A DNA stretch of 6,019 bases from Anaerolineales bacterium (GTDB taxonomy: Bacteria; Chloroflexota; Anaerolineae; Anaerolineales; E44-bin32), in contig JAUWFP010000140.1 of the NCBI GenBank assembly GCA_030606845.1, positions 1 to 6,019 on the forward strand, given 5' to 3'. The notes beneath the pieces were generated by a model. The model did no database searches. It was not told the origin of the DNA and was given only the letters and a program-made list of their open reading frames with translations. Position 1 is the stretch's first letter. The number at the start of each line of letters is the position of its first letter. Positions 1-4,834 of this stretch are shown piece by piece. The translations under genes and the position numbers were made by a program.

Positions 1-33
1 CTCGTCCGAGAATCGTTTGTGAAGCTGTGCCAT
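1..33 (-). CDS. 5' end of a leftward gene, probable DDE transposase of an insertion element (partial)
   Basis: Only the first 11 codons are in the window, reading MAQLHKRFSDE on the minus strand. The start is well supported: ATG at 33-31 is preceded by a perfect AGGAGG (44-39) with a 5-nt spacer. The N-terminus resembles, from memory, a family of integrase-core transposases beginning with a short 'QLHKRF-DEQV' stretch. Eleven residues cannot prove this. The context supports it: the gene points away from three 22-bp direct repeats that look like an element end, and the neighbouring operon is of a kind usually found near mobile DNA. The rest of the gene lies left of the window. A different small leftward gene remains possible. 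Confidence 0.5.
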   Translation of the reverse strand, partial: MAQLHKRFSDE

Positions 34-72
34 GACTACCTCCTGGATGAAGTTGAGGCAGCCAGTATGGGT

Positions 73-138
73 GTTCGCCTTTCATCTGAATAGAGTTCGC
101 TTCTCAAATGAAAACAGTTCGCTTTTGAATTTCAAATG
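73..138 (-). repeat. Three tandem 22-bp direct repeats, core GTTCGC
   Basis: On the plus strand GTTCGC begins at 73, 95 and 117, giving three units of exactly 22 bp with no gaps. After the core the units share an A/T-rich body with CAAATGA- or CATCTGAA-like segments. By eye, neighbouring units agree at about 15 or 16 of 22 positions, and the GCGAAC side is most conserved. A 22-bp period is close to two helical turns, so bound protein subunits would lie on one DNA face. The likely role is transposase binding at the element end. An operator for the leftward gene is an alternative. Confidence 0.7.
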
Positions 139-142
139 ACAC

Positions 143-228
143 TGTCAAGATATACCTTGACAAAAGATGACATTAAGTCAAGATATATCATGACACTAGA
201 CCCGTAATTGACAAGATATACCTTGACA
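143..228. promoter_or_regulatory. Three phased near-palindromic operators upstream of the mmpAB operon
   Basis: Three 20-bp sites lie at 143-162, 176-195 and 209-228, so their starts are exactly 33 bp apart with 13-bp gaps. The first is TGTCAAG-ATATAC-CTTGACA with perfect 7-bp inverted arms. The second is AGTCAAG-ATATAT-CATGACA and the third is TGACAAG-ATATAC-CTTGACA. A dyad with a 6-bp centre is the usual target shape for an HTH dimer. About three helical turns between sites would place dimers on the same face and allow cooperative binding. The third site overlaps the -35 and spacer of the promoter, so occupancy should repress. The likely ligand is the HTH protein encoded just downstream (inference). 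Confidence 0.75.
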
Positions 229-236
229 ATTATACT
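208..236 (+). promoter_or_regulatory. Sigma70-type promoter of the mmpAB operon
   Basis: A perfect -35 TTGACA (208-213) is followed after 17 bp by TATACT (231-236), one base from the consensus -10. Transcription would begin near 243, giving a leader of about 40 nt before the ATG at 285. The third operator (209-228) covers the -35 and most of the spacer, which is typical of strongly expressed but autorepressed promoters. Another TTGACA at 223-228 has no good -10 at proper spacing and is probably only the operator arm. Confidence 0.75.
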
Positions 237-284
237 CTTTTTGATTTTGAATATAAAAAAATCTCCCGCAGAAAGAAGAAGACT

Positions 285-749
285 ATGAAAAACAGAACAA
301 AACTTGTAAGAAAACAACTTGATAAAACATTACTCGGGTTTCGTCCCATCCTTGGTATCTCAATACCACAAAAAGGGTGGATCCGAGCTGTTCGTGATTC
401 CCTCGGAATGAGTGGTCGGCAATTGGCTGACTGCTTAGGTGCAACTCGACAACGTGTATCTGAGATCGAAAGAGATGAATTAACAGGTTCAGTTACTTTA
501 AAAAGCATGCGTAAAGTAGCAGATTGCTTAGACTGCGTATTTGTATACGCATTTGTTCCTCGGACAAGTCTCGAGCACACTGTTCATGATCGTGCAAAGC
601 AAGTTGCTGAAGAGCGTCTAAAACGCGCATCTCAATCAATGTTGCTTGAGGCTCAGGAGCTAAATGAAGATGATGAATTAGATGCCTTGTCCGACATGAT
701 CGAAGAAATGATCGAAACTCTACCCTCAACCCTGTGGGATGATCGTTGA
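285..749 (+). CDS. Xre-family HTH protein, mobile mystery protein A (MmpA)
   Basis: A 154-residue DNA-binding protein and the first gene of a two-gene operon. An N-terminal basic segment (1-31) is followed by an HTH domain from W32 to about P92. Its scanning helices are WIRAVRDSLG and SGRQLADCLG, the recognition helix is TRQRVSEIERDE (54-65), and it closes with the Xre-type pattern LKSMRKVADCLDCVFVYAFVP. The C-terminal 60 residues are helical and strongly acidic and may contact the partner protein. Order, length and pairing with a downstream Fic protein match the TIGRFAM pair 'mobile mystery protein A/B', reported mostly in mobile-element contexts. The ATG at 285 follows a purine-rich but imperfect ribosome site (GAAAGAAGAAG, 271-281). 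It probably represses its own operon through the three upstream palindromes. An antitoxin role towards the Fic protein is an inference. I see no exact [ST]xxxE[GN] Fic-inhibitory motif; SMLLEA and SDMIEE are only near matches. Confidence 0.88.
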   Translation: MKNRTKLVRKQLDKTLLGFRPILGISIPQKGWIRAVRDSLGMSGRQLADCLGATRQRVSEIERDELTGSVTLKSMRKVADCLDCVFVYAFVPRTSLEHTVHDRAKQVAEERLKRASQSMLLEAQELNEDDELDALSDMIEEMIETLPSTLWDDR

Positions 750-751
750 TT

Positions 752-1339
752 ATGAATAGCCTTGAATACTCTGAGGGAGCAACTCCGATTGACCCCGACG
801 AGGCAAAGGGGTTGATATTAACCCACATTACTACACGTGGAGAACTGGATCGGTGGGAACAAGACAATATTACTGAGGCATTAGCGTGGCTCGACAAAAT
901 AAAACCTATAGACATCCTAAACGGGACATTTATTAGGAAATTGCATCATCGTATGTTTGATAGCGTCTGGAGATGGGCAGGGGAATTCCGGCTTACTAAT
1001 AAAAATATTGGCGTTCCTTGGTGGAGAGTTCCAGTGGATGTAAAGACCCTGTGCGATGACGTTATTTGGAGGGTAGAACATCATATGGCTTCACCTGACA
1101 TACTGGCAATACAATTTCATCACCGCCTTGTGTCAATCCATCCGTTCCCAAACGGGAATGGGCGGCATGCACGTTTAATGGCAGACCTTTTTCTTGAGAA
1201 CATCCTGCAAACTCCTAGATTCTCTTGGGGCGGGAAGGATCTCTCAAAAGGAAGTGATGCGCGAAAACGGTATATGCTAGCGCTCTACGCGGCAGACAAG
1301 AATGACTATGATCAGCTCGTAGAGTTTGCGAGATCATGA
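752..1339 (+). CDS. Fic-domain protein, mobile mystery protein B (MmpB), probable AMP-transferase
   Basis: A 195-residue Fic protein. The N-terminus (LEYSEGATPIDPDEAKGL) is typical of mobile mystery protein B. The Fic signature HPFPNGNGRHAR lies at 130-141: H130 is the catalytic base, N134 sits in the usual acidic metal-binding position, and N136, R138 and R141 complete the phosphate-binding loop, so it looks catalytically competent. Upstream, the IGVPWWRVPVD segment corresponds to the flap that docks the target. Fic enzymes transfer AMP, or sometimes other groups, to target hydroxyls; the target here is unknown. ATG 752 lies 2 nt after the mmpA stop, with GGGATGAT just upstream as a weak ribosome site. 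An in-frame TTG at 746 overlaps that stop and would add two residues. The spacing implies translational coupling. The family pairing suggests a toxin-antitoxin-like role, which is not proven by the sequence. Confidence 0.9.
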   Translation: MNSLEYSEGATPIDPDEAKGLILTHITTRGELDRWEQDNITEALAWLDKIKPIDILNGTFIRKLHHRMFDSVWRWAGEFRLTNKNIGVPWWRVPVDVKTLCDDVIWRVEHHMASPDILAIQFHHRLVSIHPFPNGNGRHARLMADLFLENILQTPRFSWGGKDLSKGSDARKRYMLALYAADKNDYDQLVEFARS

Positions 1340-1411
1340 TTGGATTCTAATCCTACTTATGTCGGCCAATTATTTGTATGAAGGACCAGCGGGTTGTGGG
1401 CGAGGAGATGG

Positions 1412-2533
1412 TCAGTCGATGACGCGCTCGACTTCTATCCAAAGCTTGCTCCCGTCAGTCGTAAGATTTATCGTCCCATTGATATCGGTCCGCAGGATCG
1501 ACCTGTTTAGCAGAGGGCTGGAAATGTTCTTAGGAAGTTCCGCGGGCATTTCCCCAGCGCGTAGCGAGGGCAGAATGACCCCGGGGTTGAGATGCGCTAA
1601 CCATTCGTCGGGGTTGACTGCAGCGTACCCACCAGCCGGCAGGAGAACAGCGGAGACAGATCGCAAACGTGGGTCATCCAGTGAGTCGAAGATGAGGTCC
1701 GGATCTGCGCCGGGGGCAAGCAAGAACCGGGCCGAATCCCACTGAACCATTATCAAGGCCCCACTGTCGGATACGGATATGAATTCCAGAAACGCTCCAT
1801 CGCCAAGGGCGAGACGATGACCTGGCTCATAGATTGTTTTCGGGGTCGAACTTTCTTCTAAATCTTCTAAGACACGCTGAAATGACCCCTTACCGCTGGA
1901 TCGGGGGATCAGACTGTGTCGAATCACAAAGTGGTCTGAGAGCCTCGTCAGGCCGCCGACTTGATCGTAGGATGTGCCTCCGATGATCAACCAATCCAGT
2001 TCTCTCTCGAAGATCGAGGTGTAGCGGCTGAGTAAATCTGTTAGTCGAATTGGGCTGGCCCCGCCGTTGATCAATACGGAACCACCATTTGGGCTGCGAA
2101 GAAGAACCGCATCCCCTTCCCCAACATCAAGAATCGTTAGGTGAAGATCTCCGTCGGGTTGGTGAGCGAGTTTATGCCAAGTCAACCCGCTTATTACTGC
2201 AAGAGCGGCGAGACTCAAACGAAGACGCAGATCTGTATCCGCCTGTAAGCGGAGGAGAGTCGCTCGGCCAGGACGACGGTCAGGTGGGAGAGAGAGAAAC
2301 CATGTTCCGCCCAGGAGTAGGGTGTAGTAGCCGATGATTAGAGGGTAACCAAAAGAACCAAGGGAGATGCTTGCTGCAGGCCACTCGGCGAAAAACCTCA
2401 CTGCCTGGTTCGTAAAAGCCGGGAATAGCCATGCTACCCAGGCAATCGGCTGCCCGAGAGGAATCCATAGAGCGCCTACTAGGGAGGCAAGCCCTCCCAG
2501 GATCATGAGCAATGGTTGGAGTGGAAGGATCAC
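1412..2533 (-). CDS. comEC: ComEC fragment: C-terminal membrane helices and degenerate metallo-beta-lactamase-like domain
   Basis: This piece opens at GTG 2533, the first conventional start after the interrupting TGA, and gives 373 residues. Residues 1-120 hold the last ComEC membrane segments (about 3-26, 57-81 and 105-119). From about 130 on there is a beta-lactamase-like fold: LDVGEGDAVLL (135-145, canonical LDVGQGDA), then INGG (155-158) where IDGG is usual. The HxHxDH site is replaced by GTSYDQ (186-191): the three histidines are G, S and Q, and only D190 remains. A metal-dependent nuclease function is therefore unlikely even in the ancestral gene. It converges with mmpB across a 72-bp gap that shows no clear terminator. 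Confidence 0.8.
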   Translation of the reverse strand: MILPLQPLLMILGGLASLVGALWIPLGQPIAWVAWLFPAFTNQAVRFFAEWPAASISLGSFGYPLIIGYYTLLLGGTWFLSLPPDRRPGRATLLRLQADTDLRLRLSLAALAVISGLTWHKLAHQPDGDLHLTILDVGEGDAVLLRSPNGGSVLINGGASPIRLTDLLSRYTSIFERELDWLIIGGTSYDQVGGLTRLSDHFVIRHSLIPRSSGKGSFQRVLEDLEESSTPKTIYEPGHRLALGDGAFLEFISVSDSGALIMVQWDSARFLLAPGADPDLIFDSLDDPRLRSVSAVLLPAGGYAAVNPDEWLAHLNPGVILPSLRAGEMPAELPKNISSPLLNRSILRTDINGTINLTTDGSKLWIEVERVID

Positions 2534-2674
2534 GGGATTTGCGAGAACGGAGACGAGCGATAACCGTCGGAAATAGATGGCAGTCAGCGGCAGCGTTGTG
2601 ATCTGGGCAGCGAGTGTGAATAGGAAGAATTCGGAGATGGGGTTGGCAATCTTCTCCGAGCGTTTCGGGGTCAG

Positions 2675-3028
2675 TCAGCGGTTAAAAAAGCGTATGGCGC
2701 CTTCGCGCAGCGGATCAGCGTAGAGGATTAATCCGAGGGTTGCGAAGAACGAGAGTTGGAAACCAACATCCCATAACGTTCGCGGATTGATCAGGGTCAT
2801 GATGATCGCCGCTGCCGACAATGAAGCCAAACCGTGAGTCTGGCGGCCGAGGTGGCGGGCGGTTAAAGCCAGCCCGCCCATCACGGCAGCCCGTTGAACG
2901 GCGGGATCAGCCCCAACTAGAAGTGTGTAAAAGAAAATAGCGGCTGCTGCTGCCCAACATCCTCGCCTGGTTCCAAACCATCTTCCAAATACGGTAATGA
3001 AAAGACCTGCCAGGATGGTGATATTCAT
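2675..3028 (-). CDS. comEC: ComEC fragment: Competence membrane domain (upstream piece)
   Basis: This 117-residue open piece covers the middle of the Competence domain (PF03772 type). Diagnostic segments are GADPAVQRAAVMGG (39-52) and NPRTLWDVGFQLSFFATLGL (81-100), the latter being the best-conserved stretch of ComEC. Several hydrophobic spans are visible (4-14, 25-39, 67-80, 89-103). The ATG at 3028 is probably just an internal Met of the original protein (SG-M-NITIL), because no good ribosome site precedes it. The piece ends at the TGA that splits the gene, so it is unlikely to work alone. Confidence 0.8.
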   Translation of the reverse strand: MNITILAGLFITVFGRWFGTRRGCWAAAAAIFFYTLLVGADPAVQRAAVMGGLALTARHLGRQTHGLASLSAAAIIMTLINPRTLWDVGFQLSFFATLGLILYADPLREGAIRFFNR

Positions 3029-3114
3029 CCCTGAGAATAGATCTGTCTGTGATTGAGATGAAAATCGCTATCTAGGCTCGTTTCCAAAGGGTTGGGGGCA
3101 ATTGTTTGTTCTAT
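3024..3114 (+). repeat. Direct repeat copy A, upstream of the aminopeptidase gene
   Basis: This stretch matches 4687-4776 in the same orientation. The first 42 bases, starting TTCATCCCTGAGAATAGAT, differ at only two positions. A more diverged middle follows, then a conserved end, ATTGTTTGTTCTAT (3101-3114). Weaker similarity may continue to about 3157, through AATATG and GTACGTCAC. The left edge coincides with the place where comEC homology ends, overlapping it by about 10 bp. I see no terminal inverted repeats and no reading frame conserved in its own right. Confidence 0.85.
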
Positions 3115-3142
3115 TGTAGTGCAACCTAATATGTCGTAATAT
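3103..3142 (+). promoter_or_regulatory. Possible promoter for the aminopeptidase leader
   Basis: TTGTTT (3103-3108) is followed after 18 bp by TAATAT (3127-3132), and a second TAATAT sits at 3137-3142. The TTGTTTGTTCTAT part is conserved in the second repeat copy, where GAGTAT and CAGTAT (4788-4793 and 4796-4801) occupy the matching -10 area. The -35 is weak, so the call rests mostly on conservation between copies and on the two downstream genes sharing direction. Confidence 0.3.
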
Positions 3143-3200
3143 GTGAAGTACGTCACACACCAACATTGAAACGGGAACTCGTCACAGATGCTTCCTTGCC

Positions 3201-3229
3201 CGACCTCAGCCGAGGTCGTTCTTGTTTTT
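3201..3229 (+). terminator. Hairpin terminator within the aminopeptidase leader
   Basis: CGACCTC (3201-3207) and GAGGTCG (3212-3218) form a perfect 7-bp stem closed by AGCC and followed by the T-rich tail TTCTTGTTTTT. It lies about 65 bp before the aminopeptidase start. It may end a transcript that once came from the left, or act as an attenuator for the gene. No full rightward gene precedes it here. Confidence 0.6.
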
Positions 3230-3281
3230 AGTTCGGTCGATCGATGATGCCCGGTTTTATGGTTCATCAGATTCCCTGTCC

Positions 3282-3288
3282 AAGGAGG
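3282..3288 (+). promoter_or_regulatory. Strong Shine-Dalgarno site that fixes the aminopeptidase start
   Basis: AAGGAGG ends 6 nt before ATG 3295. It rules out the longer in-frame openings at ATG 3244 and 3247, which have no ribosome site and would add residues unlike the family N-terminus. Confidence 0.85.
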
Positions 3289-3294
3289 GTCGAG

Positions 3295-4566
3295 ATGGAA
3301 ATGGAGTTTGACAATCTTCTTGAAGTTTACGCCGATCTAACGCTGAAAGTGGGATTGAACCTTCAAGAAGGACAAAGATTAAAGATCGGTAATTTTAGTG
3401 GGACGGTACCAGGGATCTTACCCTTCGAGGCCGCTCCTTTGGTCCGGAAGATTACAAAGAAAGCCTACCAAATGGGAGCGCCTCTTGTTGAGGTGTTTTG
3501 GGGGGATGAACAACTCAACCATCTTCGATATATGCACGCCCCACGAGACACATTCCAAGAGTTTCCTTCGTGGGTAGTGGGCGAAATCGAAAGTTCAGTA
3601 AAAAGAGGGGATGCCCATCTCATTATCATTGGGAATAACCCATATTTAATGAGGGATGTAGATCCAGAACTTATCGCCATCTTTCAGCAGACTCGAGCAA
3701 GAGAACTCGCACAAGTTTTTGAGCTTAGTGACCAAAATCCTTCGAACTGGCTCGTCATCGCCTATGCTACCCAAGCGTGGGCAGCAACTGTTTTCCCAAC
3801 TCTCCCTATCTCAGATGCCGTATCGATACTCTGGGAAAATATTGTCAAGTTCTGCCGGCTAGATTCGCCTGACCCTATCAGTTTTTGGAAAGCGCACAAC
3901 AGGGAATTACTTTCTCGTGGCCGGTGGCTCACGCAAGCGAAGTTCAAATTGCTCCACCTAAAAGGGCCCGACACAGATTTGACAGTGGATCTTCCGAAAG
4001 GCCATATCTGGCAGGGGGGCTCAACGACTCTCCCGAACGGCTTAGAATATTGTGGCAACATCCCAACAGAAGAGGTATACACACTGCCGCACAGGAAAGG
4101 TGTGAACGGGAATATCCTTGCAACGAAACCTTTCACATCAGGTGGTATGTATATCGAGGGAATGAGGTTGGAATTTGAGAACGGTAAGGTAGTCAACTCA
4201 TCCGCAACGAAAGGCGGAGACGTACTTATGAAGGCGCTTGAAATGGATGAGGGAGCATGCCGTCTGGGCGAGATCGCCTTGGTCCCGCACAGTTCTCCTA
4301 TTTCACAGTCCCAAATTATTTTCAACAATACGTTATACGATGAGAATGCATCCGTCCATCTGGCGTTAGGGAATGCCTACCGAGACTGCCTCACAAACGG
4401 TGAAAAGATGGATAAAGACGATTTCATCGCAGCCGGCGGCAATTTTAGCGTTTCTCATCGCGACTTCATGATCGGGTCAGCAGACATGGACATTGATGGG
4501 TTCACTCAGGATGGTTCATCGCAACCATTGATGAGGAGTGGGGAGTGGGCGTTTGAGGTGGAGTAA
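3295..4566 (+). CDS. M29-family metallo-aminopeptidase (AmpS / aminopeptidase T type)
   Basis: A 423-residue cytoplasmic enzyme that removes N-terminal amino acids from peptides, close to the usual family length of about 410. The N-terminal domain opens FDNLLEVYADLTLKVGLNLQ, typical of M29. In the C-terminal half the five expected dinuclear metal ligands are visible: E260 (in NIPTEEVYTLP), E326 (CRLGEIALVP), H355 (ENASVHLALG), and H388 with D390 (SVSHRDFMIGS). Their spacing (66, 29, 33, 2) equals that recalled for the Staphylococcus AmpS ligands, and the conserved active-site Tyr falls at Y362. There is no signal peptide and no membrane segment. The gene stands alone with its own leader and a strong terminator, so it is probably monocistronic. 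It lies between two copies of a direct repeat and beside the comEC breakpoint, so it may have arrived as a unit. Substrate preference cannot be read from the sequence. Confidence 0.93.
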   Translation: MEMEFDNLLEVYADLTLKVGLNLQEGQRLKIGNFSGTVPGILPFEAAPLVRKITKKAYQMGAPLVEVFWGDEQLNHLRYMHAPRDTFQEFPSWVVGEIESSVKRGDAHLIIIGNNPYLMRDVDPELIAIFQQTRARELAQVFELSDQNPSNWLVIAYATQAWAATVFPTLPISDAVSILWENIVKFCRLDSPDPISFWKAHNRELLSRGRWLTQAKFKLLHLKGPDTDLTVDLPKGHIWQGGSTTLPNGLEYCGNIPTEEVYTLPHRKGVNGNILATKPFTSGGMYIEGMRLEFENGKVVNSSATKGGDVLMKALEMDEGACRLGEIALVPHSSPISQSQIIFNNTLYDENASVHLALGNAYRDCLTNGEKMDKDDFIAAGGNFSVSHRDFMIGSADMDIDGFTQDGSSQPLMRSGEWAFEVE

Positions 4567-4567
4567 T

Positions 4568-4597
4568 TTCCTTCGCTTGAACTGCTTGCTGAAGGAA
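4568..4597 (+). other. Inverted repeat directly after the aminopeptidase stop
   Basis: TTCCTTC (4568-4574) and GAAGGAA (4591-4597) are perfect 7-bp arms around a 16-nt loop, beginning 1 nt past the TAA. No T-run follows, so it is not a terminator by itself. It might protect the 3' end of the transcript or be chance. Confidence 0.4.
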
Positions 4598-4629
4598 CCG
4601 GAATTCAGTGACCACCTGTCCAAGAGAAA

Positions 4630-4662
4630 GCCCCCGACCTCGCAAGGGTCGGGGGCTCTTTT
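4630..4662 (+). terminator. Rho-independent terminator of the aminopeptidase gene
   Basis: GCCCCCGACC (4630-4639) and GGTCGGGGGC (4647-4656) form a perfect, very GC-rich 10-bp stem with the 7-nt loop TCGCAAG, followed by TCTTTT. It separates the aminopeptidase transcript from the cyclase gene downstream. Confidence 0.92.
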
Positions 4663-4686
4663 CATACCACTTCAAATCTAAACTTC

Positions 4687-4776
4687 TTCATCCCTGAGAA
4701 TAGATTTGTCTGTTATTGAGATGAAAATAGCGCTCTAGACACCTTACCAAATGATTGGGGCGATTGTTTGTTCTAT
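4687..4776 (+). repeat. Direct repeat copy B, upstream of the cyclase gene
   Basis: This is the second copy of the repeat at 3024-3114, in the same orientation and about 1.66 kb away. It starts right after the aminopeptidase terminator region and ends about 60 bp before the cyclase ATG. The strongest conservation is at both ends (TTCATCCCTGAGAATAGAT and GATTGTTTGTTCTAT). As a pair the two copies bracket the aminopeptidase gene. Confidence 0.85.
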
Positions 4777-4834
4777 AGAAACCAATTGAGTATTGCAGTA
4801 TGCTAGTTACGACACTGTATCCACAAACCGCTCT

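Larger units (their letters stand above)
1..141 (-). mobile_element. Terminal part of a probable insertion sequence (5' end with transposase start)
   Basis: Read on the minus strand from 141 inward, the sequence starts TGTCATTTGAAATTC and carries three copies of a motif ending in GCGAAC at exact 22-bp intervals. It then reaches a ribosome binding site and ATG at 33. Tandem binding sites in the end, a TGT-type terminus and a transposase-like reading frame just inside are what known elements such as Tn7-like, Mu-like and some IS481-related ones show. The outer boundary near 141 is inferred from the TGACA at 137-141. No target-site duplication can be tested because the other end is outside the window. 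Confidence 0.45.
1412..3034 (-). pseudogene. comEC: comEC/rec2 remnant: 5'-truncated and interrupted by an in-frame TGA
   Basis: ComEC is the inner-membrane channel that imports single-stranded DNA during transformation. One reading frame runs from about 3034 down to the TGA at 1414-1412 and is broken only by TGA at 2677-2675. Translating through that stop gives continuous ComEC sequence: RFFNR, stop, LTPKRSEKIANPISEFF, then FTLAAQITTLPLTAIYFRR and SVLANPVILPLQP. The stop falls where a Trp is expected, so TGG to TGA is the simplest event. Upstream, homology starts abruptly at SGMNITILAGL. The N-terminal membrane/OB-fold part and the start of the Competence domain, roughly a third of a normal ComEC, are absent and replaced by a direct repeat. 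About 540 codons remain. A sequencing error could explain the TGA but not the missing 5' part. Confidence 0.85.

Noticed and set aside
143..228. Regularly spaced repeats as a short CRISPR array
   Set aside because: The gaps between 20-bp units are only 13 bp and alike in composition. The units are palindromic and overlap a promoter, so operators fit better.
1340..1411. Terminator between mmpB and comEC (GGATTCTAATCC)
   Set aside because: The stem is only 5 bp with a 2-nt loop and has no T-run on either strand.
2675..2677. TGA read as Trp (alternative genetic code) to keep comEC intact
   Set aside because: Both mmpA and mmpB end at TGA at the family-expected length, and comEC also lacks its 5' part, so pseudogenisation is simpler.
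3188..3250. Short leader peptide (ATG 3188) running through the terminator hairpin
   Set aside because: No Shine-Dalgarno site precedes it and there is no run of a single regulatory amino acid codon.
3244..3294. Longer aminopeptidase start at ATG 3244
   Set aside because: It has no ribosome site, the added 17 residues do not resemble the family, and a strong AAGGAGG precedes ATG 3295.
3762..4328. Long leftward open frame inside the aminopeptidase gene
   Set aside because: It is antisense to a clear M29 coding sequence, has no family features and no ribosome site.
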